Source: Pseudoalteromonas flavipulchra NCIMB 2033 = ATCC BAA-314 (GTDB lineage Bacteria; Pseudomonadota; Gammaproteobacteria; Enterobacterales; Alteromonadaceae). From it: 64,000 bases of DNA. The notes under the pieces were generated by a model that was not told where the DNA came from, searched no databases, and was given only the letters and a program-made list of their open reading frames with translations. Shown here in pieces: positions 25,176-33,350 of the stretch (its first letter is position 1; each line of letters starts with the position of its first letter). Both the position numbers and the translations under genes were made by a program. The DNA lies in the NCBI GenBank assembly GCA_000814665.1, contig JWIH01000021.1, positions 186,001-250,000 of the forward strand, given 5' to 3'.

Positions 25176-25430
25176 TTACCAAGTAATTGAATTGTTCATC
25201 GTAATGGTCAGCTCAACCCAATCTTTGTCAGAGATAAGCTCTACTCCGGCCTCTGGGACAATGCCTCTGGCACTGGCGCAAGTTTGCAGCATCACCACAT
25301 TTGCATCTCCAGCTGAGATACGCGTTTGCCCAAAGCAGCCATCATTACATAATAAAATTGTGTCGTGATGGGATACAAACTGCAGCTGATCGCATGCTTC
25401 GATACTAGAAATAATATGTAGCGTACTCAT
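25176..25430 (-). CDS. tusB: Sulfurtransferase complex subunit TusB (DsrH family)
   Basis: This 84-residue subunit of the TusBCD heterohexamer relays persulfide sulfur in tRNA 2-thiouridine synthesis. The start MSTLHIISS and the internal [11 protein letters not shown] match TusB/DsrH. The sequence is divergent, as usual for this subunit, and assignment rests mainly on position between tusC and tusE. It overlaps the tusC stop by four bases (ATGA), indicating coupling. Confidence 0.88.
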   Translation of the reverse strand: MSTLHIISSIEACDQLQFVSHHDTILLCNDGCFGQTRISAGDANVVMLQTCASARGIVPEAGVELISDKDWVELTITMNNSITW

Positions 25431-25786
25431 AGTGTCACCACAAAGTCATGTTGTTTGATTAACGCAAGGATTTCATGTTGATTTTTGATTTCAGTATCAA
25501 CAGCAAGGGAGTGTGGCGATATGTTAAACTCCTCCATCGCTGACTGACAGACATAAACCCGCTCGACATCATAAATTTCCAGAGTTTTTAATTGCTTAAA
25601 CATGTCTTTTAAACCCAGTAGTGGAGCATTGAGGGTTTTCTGGAGCGATAGCACAGCAGAACCGGTAAAAAGCCAACTTACTTGTTGATCAATCGCTGCA
25701 TAGATTAGTGCGACATCGAGCGCTTCTTTCAGACTATTTTGGTCAAATGGACTGGTTTGAGAAATAATTAACACGTTTTTACTCAT
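25427..25786 (-). CDS. tusC: Sulfurtransferase complex subunit TusC (DsrF family)
   Basis: This 119-residue DsrEF-like protein forms the structural subunit of TusBCD. The opening VLIISQTSPFDQNSLKEALDVALIYAAIDQ matches the TusC pattern (short strand, then the SLKEALDxALA helix), and FTGSAVLSLQK follows. It overlaps tusD by four bases (ATGA) and tusB by four bases, so all three are co-translated. Confidence 0.92.
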   Translation of the reverse strand: MSKNVLIISQTSPFDQNSLKEALDVALIYAAIDQQVSWLFTGSAVLSLQKTLNAPLLGLKDMFKQLKTLEIYDVERVYVCQSAMEEFNISPHSLAVDTEIKNQHEILALIKQHDFVVTL

Positions 25787-26136
25787 TTAAACTGCATCCA
25801 CTTATCAGACTTACTCGAGATCATGGCAAACTCCGCAAGGCCTGCAACGGTGAAAGGGCTAACGTCTTCGATGCTAACGCCGCGTTTTTCTGCTGCTGTG
25901 ACACACAACAACAGGGGGATCCCTTTATCTTTGATGCGTTGCCAAATCGCGTTGACTTGCAATTCGTCGGATGCGTGTATGATATTTTGACTGGCGTGAT
26001 AAACACCATCTTGGTATAGAAAGATACACGCGATTTGATGGTCACTTTTAATAGCGGCATCGACATACCGTTCTAGTAAAGTTAACTTTGACTGTGCAGC
26101 TACGCCAAAGTGCACTGATATGGCTATTTGACTCAA
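25783..26136 (-). CDS. tusD: Sulfurtransferase TusD (DsrE family)
   Basis: TusD receives the persulfide from TusA in the thiouridine pathway. The 117-residue protein has its active-site cysteine in PLLLCVTAAEKRGV at position 78, the same number as in E. coli TusD. The start appears to be TTG at 26136, since no ATG precedes the conserved first strand. A terminator hairpin lies only 16 bases upstream, so expression may depend on read-through from yccA or on a promoter overlapping it. It is first in tusDCBE. Confidence 0.93.
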   Translation of the reverse strand: MSQIAISVHFGVAAQSKLTLLERYVDAAIKSDHQIACIFLYQDGVYHASQNIIHASDELQVNAIWQRIKDKGIPLLLCVTAAEKRGVSIEDVSPFTVAGLAEFAMISSKSDKWMQFK

Positions 26137-26151
26137 ATTTTACTCATAAAA

Positions 26152-26170
26152 AAGCCCCGTAATGGGGCTT
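26152..26170 (-). terminator. Terminator hairpin between yccA and tusD
   Basis: On the reverse strand AAGCCCC-ATTAC-GGGGCTT is followed by TTTTTATG. It lies 20 bases after the yccA stop and 16 bases before the tusD start codon, so it could act as terminator or as attenuator for tusDCBE. Confidence 0.8.
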
Positions 26171-26190
26171 ATTTTATCAGAAATTCTGAG

Positions 26191-26856
26191 TTAGTCATCC
26201 GACGCGCCTAAAAGGGCAAGGATACTGGTGAATAAGTTATAAATACTTAAATACAAGCTCACAGTCGCAAGCACGTAGTTTGTCTCGCCGCCGTTGATGA
26301 TGCGGCTTGTATCGTAAAGGATAAAGCCAGACATTAATAAAACGACTGCCGCGTTAATTGCCATGAACGCGATGCTTGATCCAATGAACAAGTTTACTAG
26401 GCTTGAGATAATAACCACGATTAAACCAACCGTTAAAAAGCCACCCATAAACGAGAAGTCTTTTTTCGTAGTTAGTGCATAAGCTGATAAACCGAAGAAA
26501 ATTAGCGCTGTTGTGCCAAGTGCTTGTGCTATCAACATGCCACCATTTGGTAGTGCAGCATAGTGATTAAGCATAGGCCCAAGGCCGAAACCTAAAATAC
26601 CAGTAAATAAGAATACAAGACCGATAGCAGAAGATGAGTTTGCTTTTTTACCGATAACAAATAGCAAACCAAATGCAACTAATGAACAAACAATACCGGT
26701 AAACGCTGGTAATGCCATTGTCATTGAAATTGCGGCTGTTACTGCACTGAACGCTAATGTCATTGCCAATAGGAAGTAAGTGTTTTTCAACACTTTGTTT
26801 GTTTCCATTGTCGACATGACAGGTTTTGCAGTGTTGTATGAATGATTGAATGCCAT
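26191..26856 (-). CDS. yccA: Bax inhibitor-1/YccA family inner-membrane protein
   Basis: This 221-residue protein with seven predicted membrane helices matches the Bax inhibitor-1 family. The closest characterised relative is E. coli YccA, a substrate and modulator of the FtsH membrane protease. Recognisable segments are VLKNTYFLLAMTLAFSAVTA near the N-terminus and the C-terminal ILYDTSRIINGGETNYVLAT (the family motif with DT and GE), followed by LYLSIYNLF. The ATG at 26856 has AAGGAGC upstream. As in E. coli, it neighbours tusE and a serine tRNA gene. Confidence 0.92.
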   Translation of the reverse strand: MAFNHSYNTAKPVMSTMETNKVLKNTYFLLAMTLAFSAVTAAISMTMALPAFTGIVCSLVAFGLLFVIGKKANSSSAIGLVFLFTGILGFGLGPMLNHYAALPNGGMLIAQALGTTALIFFGLSAYALTTKKDFSFMGGFLTVGLIVVIISSLVNLFIGSSIAFMAINAAVVLLMSGFILYDTSRIINGGETNYVLATVSLYLSIYNLFTSILALLGASDD

Positions 26857-27112
26857 GATTCAAGCTCCTTAATAAAACATGCTGATCCCAAAAATAACTG
26901 AGATAAGAGTATCAATTGTTATATGTTGGGGCAATGATTTCTGGATCAATATCTGTCGTTAATTGGGTCTCTACGGTAATAGTTACTCAATACGTAAGAC
27001 TTTGAATATTTTCAAAAGTTCGCTGAAATATCAAAAATACGCATAATTTTGACTGGTTCTTAGACGATTGAGCCAAATTTTACGCAAACGATCAAATAAT
27101 TGAAAAAAAAGC

Positions 27113-27141
27113 TTCACAAGCGCATAGGGATTCTCTATTAT
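27113..27141 (+). promoter_or_regulatory. Promoter of the tRNA-Ser operon
   Basis: TTCACA (27113-27118), exactly 17 bp, then TATTAT (27136-27141) gives a near-consensus sigma-70 promoter 12 bases before the first tRNA-Ser. The bases after the -10 are GC-rich (CGCCCCGC), the discriminator type associated with stringent control of stable RNA genes. Confidence 0.75.
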
Positions 27142-27153
27142 TCGCCCCGCTGC

Positions 27154-27244
27154 GGAGAGATGGCTGAGTGGTTGAAAGCACCGGTCTTGAAAACCGGCAT
27201 ACGTTAATAGCGTATCTAGGGTTCAAATCCCTATCTCTCCGCCA
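27154..27244 (+). tRNA. tRNA-Ser (anticodon UGA), first copy
   Basis: This 91-nt class II tRNA has acceptor GGAGAGA/TCTCTCC, anticodon stem CCGGT/ACCGG around loop CTTGAAA (anticodon TGA), a long variable arm (ATACGTTAATAGCGTAT) and encoded CCA. It lies upstream of an identical second copy with a 42-bp spacer. Confidence 0.97.
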
Positions 27245-27286
27245 CTTATTTTAGATTCATGCTCGTAAGCGTGGATTGTAGGTTTT

Positions 27287-27377
27287 GGAGAGATGGCTGA
27301 GTGGTTGAAAGCACCGGTCTTGAAAACCGGCATACGTTAATAGCGTATCTAGGGTTCAAATCCCTATCTCTCCGCCA
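27287..27377 (+). tRNA. tRNA-Ser (anticodon UGA), second copy
   Basis: This is a base-for-base copy of the first tRNA-Ser (91 nt, anticodon TGA, long variable arm, encoded CCA). The pair probably arose by tandem duplication and is kept identical by gene conversion. A terminator follows six bases later. Confidence 0.97.
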
Positions 27378-27382
27378 CATTT

Positions 27383-27410
27383 AAAGCCCTCAAATTTGAG
27401 GGCTTTTTTG
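27383..27410 (+). terminator. Terminator of the tRNA-Ser operon
   Basis: A perfect 12-bp inverted repeat (AAAGCCCTCAAA/TTTGAGGGCTTT) ends in a T-run (TTTTTTG) just after the second tRNA-Ser. Confidence 0.9.
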
Positions 27411-27559
27411 TTTCTGATATCAAAAATCTCCCGCCTTGCGATTTCACCAGTATTCTCTTGATAAAAATACTTATTAGACCAAAGTCGGCTAGTGCAGAGG
27501 CACTGCTTGCACAATACTCAGTAGTGTTGAATGAATAATCAGTGTAGAGAGTGTTGAAT

Positions 27560-27937
27560 ATGAAACAAGTTGGCAAAGGAGTAGGGTTCTCTTTACTATC
27601 ACCGTTAATCGTGGGTGGCGTGCTTGGAATTTACTACAGTTTTACACTCGGTCGCAGTGAAATGTTCTTTAACTTACTACTTAGCGCAATTTCTAACGCA
27701 TACATCGTTGGTCTTGCAATGTGCCTTTTCGTTGTTCCCGGATATATCCTTATGTTTAGGTACAACAAGGTGCAATATGGTGGTCTGTTAACACTGGGCT
27801 TACTTGGTGGTGCGGTATTTAGCTATCTTTTCGCTGCACAATCGGGTGTCGGTTTTATTGTTAACGCCTTAATGTCAATGCTCGCCGCGGGGCTATTCTT
27901 GTTTGGTTTACGGGCAGGTTATCGTAAAACTGAGTGA
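27560..27937 (+). CDS. Small inner-membrane protein of unknown function
   Basis: The 125-residue hydrophobic protein has four predicted membrane helices (about 8-28, 37-60, 72-90 and 94-115) and a positively charged C-terminus (RAGYRKTE). I recognise no family. The ATG at 27560 (MKQVGKG) is preferred to the GTG at 27551 because of GAGAG at the right distance. It lies alone between the tRNA-Ser pair and the msrC-proQ-prc group. Its codon use and position look native. Confidence 0.6.
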   Translation: MKQVGKGVGFSLLSPLIVGGVLGIYYSFTLGRSEMFFNLLLSAISNAYIVGLAMCLFVVPGYILMFRYNKVQYGGLLTLGLLGGAVFSYLFAAQSGVGFIVNALMSMLAAGLFLFGLRAGYRKTE

Positions 27938-28058
27938 TAATTAACCGAGCAGTGTCAGTTTTACAGATAATTAATACTTTTTCAGTCGAAAAGGTTTTAA
28001 TTATTTCTCCGAAAGAGTACCTTTAGCTTTTGTCGTTCAATTCGTGAATTTGATGGTA

Positions 28059-28517
28059 ATGCAAAAGCAAGACTTTTATCAGACTTTAGTTAAACAAGCT
28101 CAAGGGCTAATTAGTGGTGAACACAATGTGATTGCCAATATGGCAAACTTGAGTGCGCTTTTATTTACAACTCTTGAAGATATCAACTGGGCAGGCTTTT
28201 ATCTTATGGATAGCGCTGAAGAGTTGGTTCTTGGGCCATTCCAAGGCAACCCAGCCTGCATTCGAATTCCTGTTGGTAAAGGGGTGTGTGGTACAGCCGC
28301 TGCAACTTGTGAAACGCAATTGGTTGAGGATGTTCATGCGTTTGCTGGCCACATCGCTTGCGATGCAGCATCAAATTCAGAAATTGTGATCCCTGTTTTT
28401 AAAGATAATAAAGTGATTGCCGTGCTAGACATTGACAGTCCTAGTCTGGCAAGATTTGACGAGCAGGATAAGATCGGATTAGAAGCGTTAGTTAAAGCGT
28501 TTGAGGAAACGCTTTAA
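28059..28517 (+). CDS. msrC: Free methionine-(R)-sulfoxide reductase (GAF domain)
   Basis: The enzyme reduces free methionine-R-sulfoxide to methionine, part of oxidative damage repair. The 152-residue GAF-domain protein aligns well with E. coli YebR/MsrC: DINWAGFY, LVLGPFQGNPACIRIPVGKG, VCGTAAAT and HIACDAASNSEIVIPV. The three cysteines of the active site are all present (about residues 67, 77 and 101). The start at 28059 (MQKQDFYQTL) matches the length of relatives; GTG 28044 and ATG 28053 are alternatives, and none has a strong ribosome binding site. Its stop overlaps the next gene's start by one base, and proQ and prc follow as in enterobacteria. Confidence 0.93.
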   Translation: MQKQDFYQTLVKQAQGLISGEHNVIANMANLSALLFTTLEDINWAGFYLMDSAEELVLGPFQGNPACIRIPVGKGVCGTAAATCETQLVEDVHAFAGHIACDAASNSEIVIPVFKDNKVIAVLDIDSPSLARFDEQDKIGLEALVKAFEETL

Positions 28518-28795
28518 TGAAAGATATGCTTCAGGTACAAGATTATTTGTTTTCCTACGCCGATGTTGGTGATTGGGAAGGCGAAGAAGAAGTTGTTGCA
28601 GAACGCTTAAATGAACTTATTCATCACGCATGGGATTTGCTTCCCGAAGATTTAGACTGTGACACAATAGATAGGCTCATAGAAGGTATTTGGGAACATC
28701 TTCGCGGTGATTTAGCGCTTCTTGAAGCAGATATAGAAGAGCTAATTGACTGGGTTACACACTATATAAACTCGTCGCTCGATGAGCAGATGTAA
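28517..28795 (+). CDS. Small acidic protein between msrC and proQ, unknown function
   Basis: This 92-residue, strongly acidic, all-helical-looking protein contains DVGDWEGEEEVVAERLNELI, DLLPEDLDCDTIDRLIEGIW and a C-terminal DWVTHYINSS. There is no signal or membrane segment and I recognise no family. Its ATG overlaps the last base of the msrC stop (TAATG) and proQ starts 15 bases after its end, so it is a genuine operon member and coupled in translation. An adaptor or regulatory role with ProQ is a guess from position only. Confidence 0.6.
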   Translation: MKDMLQVQDYLFSYADVGDWEGEEEVVAERLNELIHHAWDLLPEDLDCDTIDRLIEGIWEHLRGDLALLEADIEELIDWVTHYINSSLDEQM

Positions 28796-28810
28796 TTAAT
28801 AGGTTTAAAA

Positions 28811-29461
28811 ATGGAAACCACAAACAAGCTAAAAGACACAAATGAAGTATTAGACTTCTTATTTTCAGAATTTCCTAACTGCTTCAAGCAAAAGGAAGGG
28901 ATTAAGCCATTAAAGGTTGGTATTTTCAAAGATATCGCTGAGCGTATTGAGGGGTCTGACAAAGTCAGTAAAACTCAAGTTCGTCAAGCACTTCGTAAAT
29001 ACACTTCAAACTGGCGTTATCTCGAAGCAGTCACTAAGAACGAGTTTCGTGTAGACCTAGACGGCAATCAAGCTGAGAAGGTTGAACAAGAGCACGTTGA
29101 ACACGCAGAAAAAGCATTGGCCGAGAGCCGTGCAAAAATGGCTAAGCGTAAAAAGCCACAGCGTCCAAACAATCGCGATGGCGAAACAAAATCTTACAAA
29201 AAGAAACCTCACTCTAGGGATCGTCAAGACCAAAAACGCCCTAAAATGAGTAGTAAACCTGCTGAAGTCAAACCAAAGCGTAGTGGTAAAGTTGAACCTT
29301 TACCGGCTGAACAGGTCAAGGTTAATAACAAAGTTAAAGTTAAACTTGGTCAAGCGCTTGTTAACGCTACTATCACTGAAGTCAAAAATGATGAAGTGCA
29401 CGTAGAGCTTGTAACAGGAATGCAAGTTAAAACTAAAGCAGATAGCCTATATATCCAGTAA
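28811..29461 (+). CDS. proQ: RNA chaperone ProQ
   Basis: This is a 216-residue FinO-domain RNA-binding protein that stabilises small RNAs and mRNA 3' ends. The N-terminal FinO/ProQ domain (about 10-115) shows LFSEFPNCFKQKEGIKPLKVGIF and QVRQALRKYTSNWRYL. It is followed by a Lys/Arg-rich linker (about 115-160) and a C-terminal Tudor-like domain (KVKVKLGQALVNATITEV). The order proQ-prc is as in E. coli. The prc ribosome binding site overlaps the proQ stop codon. Confidence 0.97.
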   Translation: METTNKLKDTNEVLDFLFSEFPNCFKQKEGIKPLKVGIFKDIAERIEGSDKVSKTQVRQALRKYTSNWRYLEAVTKNEFRVDLDGNQAEKVEQEHVEHAEKALAESRAKMAKRKKPQRPNNRDGETKSYKKKPHSRDRQDQKRPKMSSKPAEVKPKRSGKVEPLPAEQVKVNNKVKVKLGQALVNATITEVKNDEVHVELVTGMQVKTKADSLYIQ

Positions 29462-29471
29462 GGAGTTGTAT

Positions 29472-31508
29472 ATGAGTAAAAAGTTACCACTCATTTCCCT
29501 AGTCGCCGCGTTCGTATCGAGTGTTACTTTAGCCTCAACAAGCACAGTCACTATTAAGGACTTGCCGGTTCTTAAACCTGAAGCGCAACACACAACGGCT
29601 AGTAAACGAGTGACTAACTTATTTACTCGACAACACTACAAACGCTTCAGCTTTGATGACATCTTATCGGATAAAATTTTCGATCGTTACGTAGAAGCCA
29701 TCGACTTTAATAAGTCTTTGCTTCTACAGTCGGATATCGATAGTTTTCAACAATATCGTAAGCAATTTGATGATGCATTGATCTCAGGAAAACTGGGTTT
29801 TGCTTATGATATGTTTAATCTAAGCATGAAGCGTCGCTTTGAGCGCTATGATTTTGCCATTGGCTTACTCGACAAAGAAATGAACTTTGACAAAAAAGAT
29901 GAGTTCATTTTTGATAGAGAAGAGCAAAATTATGCAACCGCGACAAGCGAACTTGACGAATATTGGCGCCAGCGTGTTAAATCTGATGCGCTGCGCTTAA
30001 AGTTGACTGGAAAAAATTGGGAAGAGATCAAAGAAGTCCTTACCAAGCGCTACAAAAACGCGCAAAAACGCCTAGTCCAAACGAACAGTGAAGATGCATT
30101 TCAAGTAATCATGAATGCGTTTGCACGCAGTATTGAAGCGCACACTTCCTATCTCTCGCCACGCCGAGCCGAACAGTTCAAAATGGATATGGACTTAGAG
30201 CTGGAAGGTATTGGTGCGGTATTAAGTTACGATGAAGATTACACCGTGATCCGGAGTTTAGTTCCTGGCGGCCCTGCGGACAAAACCGAAAAACTTAAGC
30301 CGGACGACAAAATCATCGGTGTAGCACAAGATGATAAAGAATTTGTAGATGTTATCGGCTGGCGTTTAGACGATGTGGTCGATCTCATCAAAGGCCCAAA
30401 GGGCACCAAGGTTCGACTTCAATACCTTAAAGGTACTGATAGTCACGGGACGCCTAAGGTCGTTGAAATTGTTCGTGACAAAGTAAAACTGGAAGACCGC
30501 GCAGTTAAGTCTTCTGTTTTTGAAGCTAAGTATTCTGAGCTACAAAGCAAAATAGGCGTGATAGAAATCCCGAGTTTCTACAATAATCTTTCTCAAGATG
30601 TAAAAACTGAAATCGCTAAACTTAAAGAAGCCAAAGTAGATGGGGTGATCATTGATCTTCGCCAAAATGGTGGTGGTTCACTTTACGAAGCGACCCAGCT
30701 ATCCGGTTTATTCTTTGACCAAGGTCCAGTTGTTCAGATCCATACCGCTTATAACCGTGTTGAAAGTCAGCAAGATAGAGATGGCATTACCTTCTACGAT
30801 GGACCTTTGACTGTTTTGGTTGACCGCTACAGTGCATCGGCATCTGAGATTTTTGCTGCTGCGATGCAAGATTATGGCCGAGCAGTGGTGATTGGAGAGC
30901 AAACCTTTGGTAAAGGCACCGTGCAACAACATCGTGGCCTCGGTAAAAATTACGATTTATTCGAAAATCCTTTGGGAAGTGTAACCTACACTATTGCGAA
31001 GTTTTATCGTATCGACGGTGGCAGTACACAGCATAAAGGCGTGATCCCTGATATCTTGCTACCATCGGCAATCAACCCAGAAGAGTGGGGAGAGAGCCAA
31101 GAGGATAATGCACTACCTTGGGATAGTATCGTTCGTGCAAAATATGCGAGCCTCGATAATTTGTCGCCAACTATCCAATACTTGAGTAAGCGTCATGATG
31201 AGCGAGTAAAAGTGGAGCCTGAATTCGAATATATTTATAAAGATATTGAAGAATACAAAGCGCGCAAAGACGATAAGGCGATTTCATTAGTTGAAGCTGA
31301 GCGTATCAAAGAGCGTGAAGACCGCGATGATCTGGTATTAAAACGCACGAATGAAAGGCTGAAACGTCTCGGTTTAGAGCCAGTTAAAGATTTGGACGAT
31401 GCACCAGAGGTTATTTCAGAATTAGACCCTTACCTTGAAGAGGCTGCGCTTATCACGCAGGACCTAATTTCATACGGGCGGGTAGCCAAAAACGAAGTTA
31501 AAAAATAA
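29472..31508 (+). CDS. prc: Tail-specific (C-terminal processing) protease Prc
   Basis: This 678-residue periplasmic serine protease (family S41A) degrades or trims proteins with nonpolar C-termini, including cell-wall enzymes. It has a signal peptide, an N-terminal helical region, a PDZ domain (about 228-320, EGIGAVLSYDEDYTVI and onwards) and the catalytic domain with Ser in SASASEIF (about 454-461) and Lys in GKGTVQ (about 481). DUF3340-type C-terminal helices complete the usual length. The ATG at 29472 has TAAGGAG six bases before it. The terminator at 31511 ends the operon. Confidence 0.97.
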   Translation: MSKKLPLISLVAAFVSSVTLASTSTVTIKDLPVLKPEAQHTTASKRVTNLFTRQHYKRFSFDDILSDKIFDRYVEAIDFNKSLLLQSDIDSFQQYRKQFDDALISGKLGFAYDMFNLSMKRRFERYDFAIGLLDKEMNFDKKDEFIFDREEQNYATATSELDEYWRQRVKSDALRLKLTGKNWEEIKEVLTKRYKNAQKRLVQTNSEDAFQVIMNAFARSIEAHTSYLSPRRAEQFKMDMDLELEGIGAVLSYDEDYTVIRSLVPGGPADKTEKLKPDDKIIGVAQDDKEFVDVIGWRLDDVVDLIKGPKGTKVRLQYLKGTDSHGTPKVVEIVRDKVKLEDRAVKSSVFEAKYSELQSKIGVIEIPSFYNNLSQDVKTEIAKLKEAKVDGVIIDLRQNGGGSLYEATQLSGLFFDQGPVVQIHTAYNRVESQQDRDGITFYDGPLTVLVDRYSASASEIFAAAMQDYGRAVVIGEQTFGKGTVQQHRGLGKNYDLFENPLGSVTYTIAKFYRIDGGSTQHKGVIPDILLPSAINPEEWGESQEDNALPWDSIVRAKYASLDNLSPTIQYLSKRHDERVKVEPEFEYIYKDIEEYKARKDDKAISLVEAERIKEREDRDDLVLKRTNERLKRLGLEPVKDLDDAPEVISELDPYLEEAALITQDLISYGRVAKNEVKK

Positions 31509-31510
31509 AT

Positions 31511-31533
31511 AAAAGGCGCTTCAAGCGCCTTTT
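31511..31533 (+). terminator. Terminator after prc
   Basis: AAAAGGCGC-TTCAA-GCGCCTTTT lies three bases after the prc stop. The symmetric A/T flanks allow function in both directions. Confidence 0.85.
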
Positions 31534-31599
31534 ATTATGCCTTTTACACTTACTTTTACTTAACTAATTTTGTTATGATCTGCCGGATTTTCTAAGCTG

Positions 31600-31680
31600 A
31601 TACTCTTTTGAGGCTTTTTGAGAATGGTGCGTGGCTCGACCACTGGCAACCTAGCTACTCAAAACGGCTCAAAACGGTAT
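31600..31680 (+). ncRNA. Structured leader RNA upstream of the NhaC antiporter (candidate riboswitch)
   Basis: Bases 31600-31622 pair with 31658-31680 over 23 positions (19 Watson-Crick pairs, one G-U, three mismatches). They enclose a 35-base apical part that itself folds as GGT-GC-GTGG-CTCGA-CCAC-TGGCA-ACC. The outer 5' strand ATACTC (31600-31605) is also complementary to GAGTAT in the ribosome binding region of the next gene (AGGAGTATTCC, 31721-31731). The leader could thus switch between a closed stem and a form that masks translation. A candidate -10 (TATGAT, 31574-31579) lies upstream. I cannot match it to a known class; the GGCAACC recalls SAM-type cores but the element order differs. 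Confidence 0.55.
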
Positions 31681-31733
31681 ACTGCAAATAAAATAATTAT
31701 AAGCATGGGTCGTCGTGCGTAGGAGTATTCCTT

Positions 31734-33215
31734 TTGAAACAACAAAAACAGCCGTCATTTATTGACGCTCTTATACCGATCACTTTGTTGGTCGCTTTGC
31801 TAGGTGCTGCGGTGTACCTCTATGGTGACAGTTCATCATCAGGTCCAAACCAAATAGCCTTGCTTTTTGCAACATTCACTGCGGCGCTCGTTGGCCTAAA
31901 AAATGGTTTTACGTGGAAGACGCTTGAAGAAGCGATGATAAAGGGGATCACTATCTCTCTTGGTGCCATTATCATTTTATTGATGGTAGGTGCCCTAATA
32001 GGTACTTGGCTGTTGTCTGGTACAGTTCCCACACTGATTTATTACGGACTACAAATTATCAATCCAAGTTGGTTTTATGCCGCGAGTTGTTTGATTTGTG
32101 GGATTGTGGCGATGAGTATAGGTAGCTCGTGGACGACGGCCGCAACCATAGGTGTAGCGCTATTAGGTGTAGCGACTGGGCTTGGCTTAGATCAGGTCGT
32201 AACCGCAGGTGCAGTCATTTCAGGTGCCTATTTTGGCGATAAGTTAAGTCCATTATCTGAAACCACAAACTTAGCGCCTGCAGTTGCCGGTAGTGATTTA
32301 TTTGATCATATTCAACATATGCTTTGGACCACAGTACCTAGCTTTGTAATCGCACTTATTATATTTATTGTCATGGGCTTCAATGCTGAAGCGTCAAGTG
32401 AAGCGGGGCGAATAGATGAAATTGTTTCGATACTACAAACTAATTTCAACATTAACCTGTTAATGCTAGTTCCTTTGTTGGTGCTGCTTGGGCTTGCTAT
32501 CAAGAAAATGCCTGCTTTTCCGGCGATTTCAATCGGCGCGGTGATAGGGGCGATATGGGCAGTGCTGTTCCAAGGTGATCTTATTGCAAGTCAAATTGAT
32601 GCTAGCCAAGGCGAGTTAGTGGGCTATGTGAAATTGGTGTGGGCGACTTTCTTTGATGGTTTTGCATTGCAAACAGGCGATGCAAAAATGGACGACTTGT
32701 TAAGTGGCGGTGGCATGTCATCAATGCTAACGACAACTTGGCTGGTGATGACGGCATTGATGTTTGGTGCCATTATGGAAAAAACTGGCTTACTTGATGT
32801 CTTTGTACGCAGCATTCTTAAAATTGCAAAAAGCACGGGCTCACTAATTGCCTCGACTATTGCAACTTGTATTGGTACAAATCTAGTTGCCGCGGATCAG
32901 TACATCGCGATTGTTGTTCCTGGTCGTATGTTCAAAGAAGAATACAAAAAGCGCGGTTTGAAGAGTGTAAACCTCTCTCGTACGCTGGAAGACGGTGGCA
33001 CAATCACTAGTCCACTGATCCCTTGGAACACCTGCGGCGCATATATGCAGAGCGTACTACTGATCAATCCGTTTGATTATGCCATGTACGCATTCTTTAA
33101 CTTGATCAATCCTGTGCTGGCGGTCATCTACGCGTATCTTGGTATCAAGATCCTTAAGATTACGCCACCTACGGTAAACGCAGAAGAACCAAATGAGACA
33201 GCAGGCCGTGCATAA
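31734..33215 (+). CDS. NhaC family Na+/H+ antiporter
   Basis: This is a 493-residue inner-membrane transporter with about 12 helices. The NhaC fingerprint is strong: MSIGSSWTTAATIGVALLGV, ISGAYFGDKLSPLSETTNLA (the DK-SPLS-T-NLAP motif) and GGTITSPLIPWNTCGAY. Family members exchange sodium for protons, and some relatives carry malate/lactate or, as proposed for MetT, methionine. The TTG start has TAGGAG at the right distance. It is preceded by the structured leader at 31600-31680 and followed by a terminator just before pepN. It appears monocistronic. Confidence 0.9.
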   Translation: MKQQKQPSFIDALIPITLLVALLGAAVYLYGDSSSSGPNQIALLFATFTAALVGLKNGFTWKTLEEAMIKGITISLGAIIILLMVGALIGTWLLSGTVPTLIYYGLQIINPSWFYAASCLICGIVAMSIGSSWTTAATIGVALLGVATGLGLDQVVTAGAVISGAYFGDKLSPLSETTNLAPAVAGSDLFDHIQHMLWTTVPSFVIALIIFIVMGFNAEASSEAGRIDEIVSILQTNFNINLLMLVPLLVLLGLAIKKMPAFPAISIGAVIGAIWAVLFQGDLIASQIDASQGELVGYVKLVWATFFDGFALQTGDAKMDDLLSGGGMSSMLTTTWLVMTALMFGAIMEKTGLLDVFVRSILKIAKSTGSLIASTIATCIGTNLVAADQYIAIVVPGRMFKEEYKKRGLKSVNLSRTLEDGGTITSPLIPWNTCGAYMQSVLLINPFDYAMYAFFNLINPVLAVIYAYLGIKILKITPPTVNAEEPNETAGRA

Positions 33216-33315
33216 AATAGTGCATTTGCAATCTTGCTCAGGCCTTTTCCAACAGGTCAAATAGAAATTAAACGCCTATCCTTAGAATTGGCGATATCAA
33301 ATTTGTTTTATCACT

Positions 33316-33337
33316 CGCCCCTTTTTGGGGCGTTTTT
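33316..33337 (+). terminator. Terminator just upstream of pepN
   Basis: CGCCCC-TTTTT-GGGGCG followed by TTTTT ends 14 bases before the pepN ATG. It is a good intrinsic terminator for the antiporter gene; because of its position it would also affect any pepN transcript begun upstream. Confidence 0.85.
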
Positions 33338-33350
33338 GTAAGGAATATAT

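Noticed and set aside
31620..31652. SAM-I riboswitch before the NhaC gene
   Set aside because: GGCAACC and GGTGC are present, but in the wrong order and without the other S-box core elements; left as an unclassified leader RNA.
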